Notes under the pieces: model-generated
The model's database searches: none
What the model saw: the letters and a program-made list of their open reading frames with translations, nothing else
Told to the model about the DNA's origin: nothing
Translations under genes and position numbers: made by a program
Shown: positions 7,601-14,830 of the stretch, piece by piece
How the letters are laid out: the number at the start of each line of letters is the position of its first letter
Numbering within the stretch: position 1 is the first letter of the stretch
Assembly: GCA_947589405.1 (NCBI GenBank)
Contig: CANQBT010000009.1
Span: 1 to 26,629, forward strand
Reading direction: 5' to 3'
From: an uncultured Clostridia bacterium
GTDB taxonomy: Bacteria > Bacillota > Clostridia > Lachnospirales > CAG-274
DNA length: 26,629 bases

Positions 7601-8968
7601 TCACTTTAATCTCTTTACATAGTCCTTGAAAATTTCTCCCCTCTGCTCATAGGAATCAAACATATCCCAGCTGGCGCATGCAGGAGACAAAAGCACGCAA
7701 TCTCCTTCTTTGGCATTTTCATAGCACATATCTATTGCCTCAGTAAAGGATTCCGCTATTTTATAGTTTGTAAAGCCTGCCTTTTCAAGAGCATCGGTTA
7801 TCATAAACTTGACCGCTCCTATTACTGCCACAAACTTTACCCTATCTGCAAAAGACGCCACAAATTCACTATAGTCAGAGCCTTTGTCATAGCCGCCTGC
7901 AATAAGACATATAGGTCCCTTCATGGCTTCTACCGCCTTTATTGAAGCGTCCGGATTGGTGCCCTTTGAATCGTTGTAAAACTCTATACCGTTTATTGTG
8001 GTAACATACTCTATTCTATGCTCAACAGCCGTAAATTCCTTTAAAACTCTCCTTATAATATCCATAGGCACGCCAAATGCCGCTGCGCAGCCTATTGCCG
8101 CCATAGCATTTTCAACATTATGTCCGCCTAATATTTTAAGCTCATCTATATCCACAACCTTCTCATCATAGCCCAGAGTCCTTATATATATACTCTTTTC
8201 ATCGGAATATATTCCTTCCACAAGCTCTGTATTCAATCCAAAGTATATGACCCTTGCCTTTGTTTTCTCAGCCATTGCCGCTGTTGCCTCGTCATTGTGG
8301 TTGAGTATGCAAAAGTCCTCCTCTGTCTGATTTTCAAATATTCTTTCCTTTGCTGCAATATAATTTTCAAGAGTGTGATGTCTGTTCATATGGTCGGGAG
8401 TAATGTTGAGCACAGCGCTTACCTTTGGCCTGAATGTCTTTATTGTTTCAAGCTGGAAGCTTGAAAGCTCCGCCACAACCGCTCCGTCCTCAGTAGTTTT
8501 TAAGACCTCTTCGGCAAAGGGAGTGCCTATATTGCCTACCACATAGGTATTTTCCCTATATGCCTTTATAATATCTCCCACAAGGGTAGTGGTGGTAGTC
8601 TTGCCGTTGGTGCCTGTAATGCCTATAACGGGAGATTTGCAATATCTCCATGCCAGCTCTATCTCTCCGATCACCTCTATCCCCTTTTCCTTTGCCTTAT
8701 TTACAAAAGAAATATCGGTAGGCACGCCGGGACTCATTACAACCATATCCATATCCTCAACTATATCGTCGGGATTTGTGCCTAAATACAGCTCTATACC
8801 TTCTTTTTCAAGACCGTCAAGTGTCTTTCTGTCAAGCTTATCCTCAGTCTTGGCGTCCTGTATAATTACATCGGCGCCAAATTTCTTTAAAAGATGAGCC
8901 GCTGCAATACCGCTTCTTGCGATACCGCTTACAAGTACCTTTTTATCCTTCACATTCATGTTTTTCAA
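7601..8968 (-). CDS. murD: UDP-N-acetylmuramoyl-L-alanine--D-glutamate ligase
   Basis: Cytoplasmic Mur ligase adding D-Glu to UDP-MurNAc-L-Ala with ATP. About 455 residues in three domains: an N-terminal Rossmann-like UDP-binding domain (KVLVSGIARSGIA), a central ATPase with GITGTNGKTTTTT near 117-127, and a C-terminal domain with YNDSKGTNPDAS and LLSPACASWDMF. The frame can start with GTG at 8977, but that codon abuts the GAGGGG Shine-Dalgarno. The TTG at 8968 has ideal spacing and is preferred; ATG at 8959 is rather far. It sits 16 nt after mraY and 13 nt before ftsW. Confidence 0.97.
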   Translation of the reverse strand: MKNMNVKDKKVLVSGIARSGIAAAHLLKKFGADVIIQDAKTEDKLDRKTLDGLEKEGIELYLGTNPDDIVEDMDMVVMSPGVPTDISFVNKAKEKGIEVIGEIELAWRYCKSPVIGITGTNGKTTTTTLVGDIIKAYRENTYVVGNIGTPFAEEVLKTTEDGAVVAELSSFQLETIKTFRPKVSAVLNITPDHMNRHHTLENYIAAKERIFENQTEEDFCILNHNDEATAAMAEKTKARVIYFGLNTELVEGIYSDEKSIYIRTLGYDEKVVDIDELKILGGHNVENAMAAIGCAAAFGVPMDIIRRVLKEFTAVEHRIEYVTTINGIEFYNDSKGTNPDASIKAVEAMKGPICLIAGGYDKGSDYSEFVASFADRVKFVAVIGAVKFMITDALEKAGFTNYKIAESFTEAIDMCYENAKEGDCVLLSPACASWDMFDSYEQRGEIFKDYVKRLK

Positions 8969-8984
8969 ATTATTCACCCCTCAT

Positions 8985-9965
8985 CTAAAAGAAATTCTTA
9001 GTTGCCATAAAGCCTATAAGACACATTACTGCCGTTACTATCCAGAAAAGCTGTACCACCTTTATACCGGGCATTCCGCTCAGTTCAAAGTGGTGATGTA
9101 TAGGCGCCATTTTGAATATCCTCTTTCCGTGAGTAGCCTTGAAATATGCTACCTGTATAATAACGGAAAGACTTTCGCATACATATATAAGACCTACTAT
9201 AACAAGTATCACAGGCATTTTTGTAATGACTGCAATGCTTGCCACAAAGCCGCCTAAAGCAAGAGAGCCTGTATCTCCCATAAATACCTTTGCCGGGTGG
9301 GAATTGAATACCAAAAAGCCCAGAAGAGAGCCTGTTACACCTCCGCATATCGGGACCAGGTCATAATGACCTGAGGCATTGGCGATAAACAGGAAAAATA
9401 CCGTTACAAGAACAGTAACTCCGCTTGCAAGTCCGTCCAGTCCATCTGTAAGATTCACGCTGTTTACGGTACCTACCATTACAAAGAAAAGGAAGGGTGC
9501 ATACAATATACCCAGATCTATGGTATATCCGTTTGTAAAGGGGATATATATGTCGGTACCCATATACCTCATTCTTATATATATATAGAAAAGTACCGTT
9601 ACCACAAGCTGAAACACTATTTTCTGAAGAGGAGTAAGTCCCTCATTGTGTTTTTTAACCACCTTGATATAGTCGTCTATAAAGCCTACTATGCCATAGC
9701 ACACCGTAATGGCAAGCACAACTGCGGCATCTGTATTGCCCCATATGAAAAACAGCGAAGCTGCAATAAGGCTTATAAGTATCATTACACCGCCCATAGT
9801 GGGAGTGCCTTGTTTTTTCATGTGGCTTTTGGGTCCCTCTTCCCTTATGGGCTGACCAAACTTCATTTTGTGAAGTATCGGTATTATAACAGGACATATT
9901 ATCACATTTACGATAAACGCAATAAGCATTGCATATACTGCGCTCATAAGCTCATTGTTCATCAT
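8985..9965 (-). CDS. mraY: phospho-N-acetylmuramoyl-pentapeptide-transferase
   Basis: Integral membrane enzyme moving phospho-MurNAc-pentapeptide from UDP to undecaprenyl phosphate to make lipid I. The 326 residues have about ten helices, the catalytic-site GFIDDYIK (Asp97-Asp98), VNLTDGLDGLASG, VFMGDTGSLALGG and the cytoplasmic loop MAPIHHHFE. The ATG at 9965 overlaps the murF stop by 4 nt (ATGA), with GAGGTG inside the end of murF; a second ATG follows at 9962. The overlap points to translational coupling. Confidence 0.98.
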   Translation of the reverse strand: MMNNELMSAVYAMLIAFIVNVIICPVIIPILHKMKFGQPIREEGPKSHMKKQGTPTMGGVMILISLIAASLFFIWGNTDAAVVLAITVCYGIVGFIDDYIKVVKKHNEGLTPLQKIVFQLVVTVLFYIYIRMRYMGTDIYIPFTNGYTIDLGILYAPFLFFVMVGTVNSVNLTDGLDGLASGVTVLVTVFFLFIANASGHYDLVPICGGVTGSLLGFLVFNSHPAKVFMGDTGSLALGGFVASIAVITKMPVILVIVGLIYVCESLSVIIQVAYFKATHGKRIFKMAPIHHHFELSGMPGIKVVQLFWIVTAVMCLIGFMATKNFF

Positions 9966-11311
9966 TTGTCACCTCTCAGCCTCTCTGTTGTCTTTTCAAA
10001 ATGCATTCCCCTTGACGCTTTTACAAGAATAACTGCGCCCTTAGGTATTATTTCTTCCATCTCTTTGAAGAGAGTATCCTGACTCTCAAAATAATATACA
10101 TTATCCTGTCTTACGCTCATGGCGCCTTCATACATATTTTTGGAAAGAGGACCTATGCATATTATAGTATTTATATTCTTTTCCGCCGCATATTTTCCTG
10201 TGTCATAGTGGAGCTTAGCTCCCATTTCTCCCAACTCAAGCATATCTCCCAGAATACAGCAGCTTATTCCGCTGCTTTCGGCTATTACGTCAATTCCCGC
10301 CTTTACGGACTGAGGATTGGCATTATATGTATCGTCAACTATAGTGTATTTTCCCGTTTTGATAATATCCATTCTCTTGCCTGTAGGCACAAAGTTCTCA
10401 ATTCCGTTTTTTATCTCCTTTGGAGTAAGACCCAATTCAAAGGCAACGGCTGCTGCCGCAAGAGCATTGCCCACCATATGTCTGCCCGGTATTGGAATAT
10501 TTACCTCAAATGAAATATCTCCTCTGTGTATGGTACAGCCTATTCCCTCAATGCCCTTTGAAATTATACTGTCTGCATATATATCAGCCTTGCCCTCTGT
10601 GCTGTAATAGCATATATTGCCATACTTGTCCTTAACCGTTATAAGCTTGTCATCATCTCCGTTAAGTACCTTCAGGCTGTCTTTTGCCATAGACTCGAAT
10701 ATCTCGCATTTAGCCTTGAGAATACCGTCTCTTGAGCCTAAATTCTCAATATGAGATACTCCCACATTTGTTATAACGGCTATGTCGGGAACGGCTATTG
10801 AAGTCAGATAGCTTATTTCATTAAAATGATTCATTCCCATTTCGATAACGGCGCACTCGGTATCCTCAGTCAGTCTGAAAAGAGTAAGGGGTACGCCTAT
10901 ATCATTGTTGAAATTTCCCTCTGTCTTAAGGGTATTGTATTTCTGTGAAAGCACAGAAGCTATCATATCCTTTGTTGTGGTCTTTCCCACGCTTCCCGTA
11001 ACAGCTGCAAAGGGTATATGGAATTTTTTTCTGTAATGTCTTGCTATATCTCCCAGCGCAAGCCTTGTATTTTCTACTTTTATACACGGACAAGGGCATT
11101 TCATGTCCTTGCTTATAACAACAGCGGCTGCGCCTTTATTGACAACATCGGCTATAAAGTCATGACCGTCAAATTTTTCGCCTGACAGCGCTACAAAAAG
11201 ACAACCCTCGTCTATTTTCCTGCTGTCTGTTGATATACTCGTTATTTCAATATTGCTTCCCTTTAAGCTGCCCTTTGCAGCGGCAGCTATTTCCTCTAAA
11301 GTCATTTTCAT
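9962..11311 (-). CDS. murF: UDP-N-acetylmuramoyl-tripeptide--D-alanyl-D-alanine ligase
   Basis: Cytoplasmic Mur ligase adding D-Ala-D-Ala to UDP-MurNAc-tripeptide, the last soluble step of precursor synthesis. It has an N-terminal substrate-binding domain (TDSRKIDEGCLFVALSGEKFDGH), AVTGSVGKTTTKD in the central ATPase domain, and a C-terminal domain with DDTYNANPQSV and LGDMLELG. The frame is open back to 11356, but that would overlap murE by 44 nt. The ATG at 11311, 1 nt after the murE stop, has GGGAG nine bases upstream and gives about 449 residues, a usual length. Tightly coupled between murE and mraY. Confidence 0.97.
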   Translation of the reverse strand: MKMTLEEIAAAAKGSLKGSNIEITSISTDSRKIDEGCLFVALSGEKFDGHDFIADVVNKGAAAVVISKDMKCPCPCIKVENTRLALGDIARHYRKKFHIPFAAVTGSVGKTTTKDMIASVLSQKYNTLKTEGNFNNDIGVPLTLFRLTEDTECAVIEMGMNHFNEISYLTSIAVPDIAVITNVGVSHIENLGSRDGILKAKCEIFESMAKDSLKVLNGDDDKLITVKDKYGNICYYSTEGKADIYADSIISKGIEGIGCTIHRGDISFEVNIPIPGRHMVGNALAAAAVAFELGLTPKEIKNGIENFVPTGKRMDIIKTGKYTIVDDTYNANPQSVKAGIDVIAESSGISCCILGDMLELGEMGAKLHYDTGKYAAEKNINTIICIGPLSKNMYEGAMSVRQDNVYYFESQDTLFKEMEEIIPKGAVILVKASRGMHFEKTTERLRGDK

Positions 11312-11312
11312 T

Positions 11313-12767
11313 TTAAATTTCTCCCAGAGCCTCTTCGGCAACCTCTGTGTCGTCAAAGTGTATTGTCTTATCCTTCAATATCTGATAGTCCTCATGACCC
11401 TTTCCCGCTATTATTACGCTGTCGCCCTTTTCGGCTATTGAAACAGCTCTTTTTATAGCTTCTCTTCTGTCTACTATCATCTCATACTTATCCGTAACAG
11501 GCTTTACGCCTTTTTCTATTTCCTTAAGTATTTCAGACGGCTCCTCTGAGCGTGGATTATCTGATGTAATTATGGCGTAATCACTTAGCCTTGCCGTTAT
11601 TTCACCCATAATAGGTCTTTTTGTCCTATCTCTGTCACCGCCGCAGCCAAATACGGTTATTATCCTGTTTACCGTAAACTCCCTTACGCTGCTTATTATA
11701 TTTTCAAGTCCGTCGGGAGTATGGGCATAGTCCACTATTACGTTAAAGCCCTTGTCGTTTTTGATATTCTGTATTCTTCCCGGAACGCCGTGTATATTGC
11801 CTATGCCCTCAACTATATCCTCTATGTCTATATCCATTGAAAGAGCTGTGCCTATGGCGCATAGAGCGTTATATACGCTGAACCTTCCCGGTACCATAAG
11901 TTCAAAGTCAGTATCCTTGCCTTTTATATTTACCGTAAAAAGCACCCTGTCCATTTTGTACTCTATATTTTTAGCCTGAAGATCGGAAGGCTTATCTATG
12001 CTGTATGTCATTATGTCACAGGTGGCATTTTCCATTATTTTATCCGCCCATGCATCGTCAATATTTATAACGCCCTTTTCACACATTCCGAAAAGTCTTG
12101 CCTTTGCCTGACAATAGTTTTCCATAGTCTTGTGGAAATCCAGATGGTCCTGTGTAAGATTTGTAAAAACGCCTACCTTGAACCTTATGCCGTCTGTCTT
12201 TTTGAGAGCAAGACCGTGTGAGGACACCTCCATAATGGCATCATCGCAGCCCTTGTCTGCCATAAGCTTTATAATGGAATTCAGCTCAAGAGTATCGGGA
12301 GTCGTGCTTGTGGTCATGTGTATATCCTGCTTTACACCGCCTATGGTTATTCCCACAGTTCCTATTACGCCTGATTTTTTACCGCAATGGTCAAGTATGG
12401 ATTCTATAAAATAAGTAGAGCTGGTCTTTCCGTTTGTGCCGGTAACGCCTATCATATCAAGCCTTGTGCTGGGATCACCGTAAAAATTAGACGCCATTAC
12501 GGCAAGAGCATCTCTTGCAGACACGGCTTGGAATACTGTCATATCCTCAGGACATTCGGTATCATGCTCTGTAATAACAGCCCTACAGCCCTGCTTGTAA
12601 GCAGACGGTATAAATTGATGAGCGTCTGTGCTGAAGCCTACCATAGCCACAAAGAGTATATTCTCCTTTGCCTTCCTTGAATCTATAACTATATCTTCTA
12701 TCTCCGTATCAAGACTTCCCTGTACGAGAACGCCTTCTACATTTTTAAGTATTTCCTTCAGCTTCAT
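11313..12767 (-). CDS. murE: UDP-MurNAc-L-Ala-D-Glu--2,6-diaminopimelate ligase
   Basis: Cytoplasmic Mur ligase adding the third stem-peptide residue. The 484 residues include DSRKAKENILFVAMVG in the N-terminal domain, GVTGTNGKTSST at 107-118, the carbamylated-lysine region with Lys222 (QAKARLFG), and TSDNPRSEEP with DNPR at 403-406. DNPR is the diaminopimelate-specific signature; lysine-adding MurE enzymes differ there. The cell wall should therefore be of the meso-DAP type. GGGTGG precedes the ATG. It lies 20 nt after spoVD and 1 nt before murF. Confidence 0.98.
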   Translation of the reverse strand: MKLKEILKNVEGVLVQGSLDTEIEDIVIDSRKAKENILFVAMVGFSTDAHQFIPSAYKQGCRAVITEHDTECPEDMTVFQAVSARDALAVMASNFYGDPSTRLDMIGVTGTNGKTSSTYFIESILDHCGKKSGVIGTVGITIGGVKQDIHMTTSTTPDTLELNSIIKLMADKGCDDAIMEVSSHGLALKKTDGIRFKVGVFTNLTQDHLDFHKTMENYCQAKARLFGMCEKGVINIDDAWADKIMENATCDIMTYSIDKPSDLQAKNIEYKMDRVLFTVNIKGKDTDFELMVPGRFSVYNALCAIGTALSMDIDIEDIVEGIGNIHGVPGRIQNIKNDKGFNVIVDYAHTPDGLENIISSVREFTVNRIITVFGCGGDRDRTKRPIMGEITARLSDYAIITSDNPRSEEPSEILKEIEKGVKPVTDKYEMIVDRREAIKRAVSIAEKGDSVIIAGKGHEDYQILKDKTIHFDDTEVAEEALGEI

Positions 12768-12787
12768 TTATACCACCCTTTCCGAGC

Positions 12788-14734
12788 TTATTCCGTGTAT
12801 ACTATAACTTTGCTTCCTTGATTTATAACTGTGTTTTCGGGAGGGAACTGAGATATTACGCTATCACCCTTCCCTATTGTCTGTAGCTGTACGTTCTGCT
12901 TTGCCAGCTCCAATCTCAGATCCGATATTTTGCGGCCTGTATAATTGCCTGTAGTAACAGGCGCAACACCGTCTATTTTCAATTCCTCTTCCGTATAATG
13001 AGGTTCTATTTGAAGATAGGGAAGAGCATTTGAAAGCACTTCCTTCATAACGGGACCTGCGACCTGACCTCCGTAATACACGCCCTTAGGCTCATCTACA
13101 AGCACAAGAGCTATTACCTTAGGGTCGTTTGCAGGTGCAAAGGCGCAAAAGCTGGCTATGTACTTTCCTGACTTTCTTGGTAGCTTTTCGCTTGTGGCAG
13201 TCTTTCCGCCTATTCTGTAGCCCGGTATATAAGTCTTGTTGCCCGTTCCAACAGATACGACGCTTTCAAGTATCGCCTTCATTCTCTCAGAGGTCTGAGG
13301 AGATATGGGAGCGCCTCCGTCATTGTATTTAAATGTACCTGCATTGTTTCCGTTGCTGTCCCTGAGCTCTATTGCAAAGTGAGGCGTCACAAGTCTGCCG
13401 CCGTTTACGGCAGAGGATATTGCCCTTATAAGCTGTAGGGGAGTTATCTGAAAGCTCTGTCCGAAGCTCATTGTGGCAAGCTCCACAGGACCCATTTTTT
13501 CCTTCTTATGCATTATGCCTACGGCTTCTCCGGGAAGATCTATACCTGTCTTTTTGTCAAAGCCGAATTTAAGCATGTATTCATAGAATTTATCTGTTCC
13601 AAGCCTTGCGGCAACGTCCATAAATACAGGATTGCAGCTGTTCTGCACACCTTGTACGAATGTTTCGCTGCCATGACTTCTGGGACTTCTCCAGCATTTT
13701 ATATATCTTCCCCCTACGGTCCTTCCTCCGTTGCAGCTAAAGCTGTCGTTTTCTGTAACGACGCCTTCCTCAAGACCTGCCGAAGAGGTGATCACCTTAA
13801 ATGTAGATCCGGGCTCATAGGTGTCGTTTATACAAAAGTTTCTCCACATCTGATTAAGCGCCTTGTCCTTATCCTTTTGGGACATGGCGTTCCAGCTTGC
13901 CCTAAGGGCTTCATCATTTATTATGAAGGGCTCGTTAAGGTCAAAGTCCGGCTTGCTTGCCATAGCAAGTATTTCGCCGTTCTGAGGATCCATCATAATG
14001 ACAGAACCTCTCTTTGCATTTTTTGCCTTTACTGCCTTTTCGATCGTCTGCTCGGCATACTGCTGTAAATTAACATCTATACTGGTAACAAGGTCATATC
14101 CTGCGTCAGGCGGCACTCTGTCCTGTTCGCTGTTTTCAAGCTCTATGCCTCTGCCGTCTGTCTGCGTCAGTATTTTTCCCTTTTTACCCTTCAAATAATC
14201 ATCATATTTTGATTCAAGACCTATTATTCCCTGATTATCCTTGCCCACAAAGCCTATTACATGAGATGCAAGGCTGTTGTAGGGATATATTCTCTCTATG
14301 TCCTCATCTACCATAACGCCCTTAAGCTTAAGAGCCGATATTTCCTCAGCCTTTTCTTTAGGGACCTTTGTTTTGATACGCATAAGAGCAACTCTCTTGT
14401 TTATCTTTTGAAGCACATCGTCATAGTCCAGCTCCAGCTTATCGGAAAGTATCCGTGCTACATTTTCAGGCTCCTCTACTTGGGCGTGAATGACGCTTAC
14501 GGAAGCCACCGTTGTTGAGGAGGCAAGAGGTATGCCGTTTCTATCCAGTATATCTCCTCTCTCAGGCGCTATGAGTCTGTCCCTTGTCTGCTGCTCAAAT
14601 GCCGCCTTCTGAAGCTGCGGCGCCATAAACATCTGTATATAGAATATACGTGCAATAAGCCCTGTCAGAACAAGCTCGCACACAACAAGGCAAAACACAA
14701 GATGTCTTTTGGCATATAAGGGTATTCTTTTCAC
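12788..14734 (-). CDS. spoVD: SpoVD-like class B penicillin-binding protein
   Basis: Transpeptidase anchored by one N-terminal helix (about 11-33). The order is dimerisation domain (RGDILDRNG at 59-67), transpeptidase domain with STFK at 310-313, SCN at 366-368 and KTA at 511-513, then one C-terminal PASTA domain (about 590-648). With 648 residues it is close to B. subtilis SpoVD (646) and has the same neighbours, pbpB and murE, so a role in spore cortex synthesis is likely. Two oddities: the third catalytic motif reads KTA-T instead of KTG-T, and the GTG start at 14734 lies in an inverted repeat next to a terminator. GGAG is nine bases before the GTG. Confidence 0.93.
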   Translation of the reverse strand: MKRIPLYAKRHLVFCLVVCELVLTGLIARIFYIQMFMAPQLQKAAFEQQTRDRLIAPERGDILDRNGIPLASSTTVASVSVIHAQVEEPENVARILSDKLELDYDDVLQKINKRVALMRIKTKVPKEKAEEISALKLKGVMVDEDIERIYPYNSLASHVIGFVGKDNQGIIGLESKYDDYLKGKKGKILTQTDGRGIELENSEQDRVPPDAGYDLVTSIDVNLQQYAEQTIEKAVKAKNAKRGSVIMMDPQNGEILAMASKPDFDLNEPFIINDEALRASWNAMSQKDKDKALNQMWRNFCINDTYEPGSTFKVITSSAGLEEGVVTENDSFSCNGGRTVGGRYIKCWRSPRSHGSETFVQGVQNSCNPVFMDVAARLGTDKFYEYMLKFGFDKKTGIDLPGEAVGIMHKKEKMGPVELATMSFGQSFQITPLQLIRAISSAVNGGRLVTPHFAIELRDSNGNNAGTFKYNDGGAPISPQTSERMKAILESVVSVGTGNKTYIPGYRIGGKTATSEKLPRKSGKYIASFCAFAPANDPKVIALVLVDEPKGVYYGGQVAGPVMKEVLSNALPYLQIEPHYTEEELKIDGVAPVTTGNYTGRKISDLRLELAKQNVQLQTIGKGDSVISQFPPENTVINQGSKVIVYTE

Positions 14735-14815
14735 TTAAACCATCTCCAAATCTGCAAAAAAAGATATTGCAGCAGAATGTCCACTACAATATCTTATTTT
14801 TACAATGGTTTAAGT
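14733..14815 (-). repeat. inverted repeat enclosing the terminator and covering the spoVD start
   Basis: ACTTAAACCAT (14815-14805) is the perfect complement of ATGGTTTAAGT (14743-14733). The downstream copy fills the space between the GGAG ribosome site and the GTG start codon and includes its first two bases. GGTAT (14820-14816) and ATACC (14725-14721) could add five more pairs after a bulge. The terminator hairpin sits inside. Confidence 0.65.
14756..14795 (-). terminator. intrinsic terminator between pbpB and spoVD
   Basis: On the minus strand, arms AAGATATTGTAG (14795-14784) and CTGCAATATCTT (14772-14761) form 12 pairs including one G-T. The loop is 11 nt, and the T-run is seven bases (14762-14756), of which two belong to the stem. 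It interrupts the cell-wall cluster just before spoVD. Confidence 0.8.
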
Positions 14816-14830
14816 ATACCTTAAAAATAA

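Noticed and set aside
9560..9600. Alternating TA run on the plus strand
   Set aside because: It lies inside mraY and encodes an Ile/Tyr-rich membrane segment; no need for a special DNA structure.
6392..9897. Other long ORFs inside ftsW and mraY in alternative frames
   Set aside because: Tyr/Cys/His-rich translations without ribosome sites or recognisable domains; they overlap strongly conserved genes.
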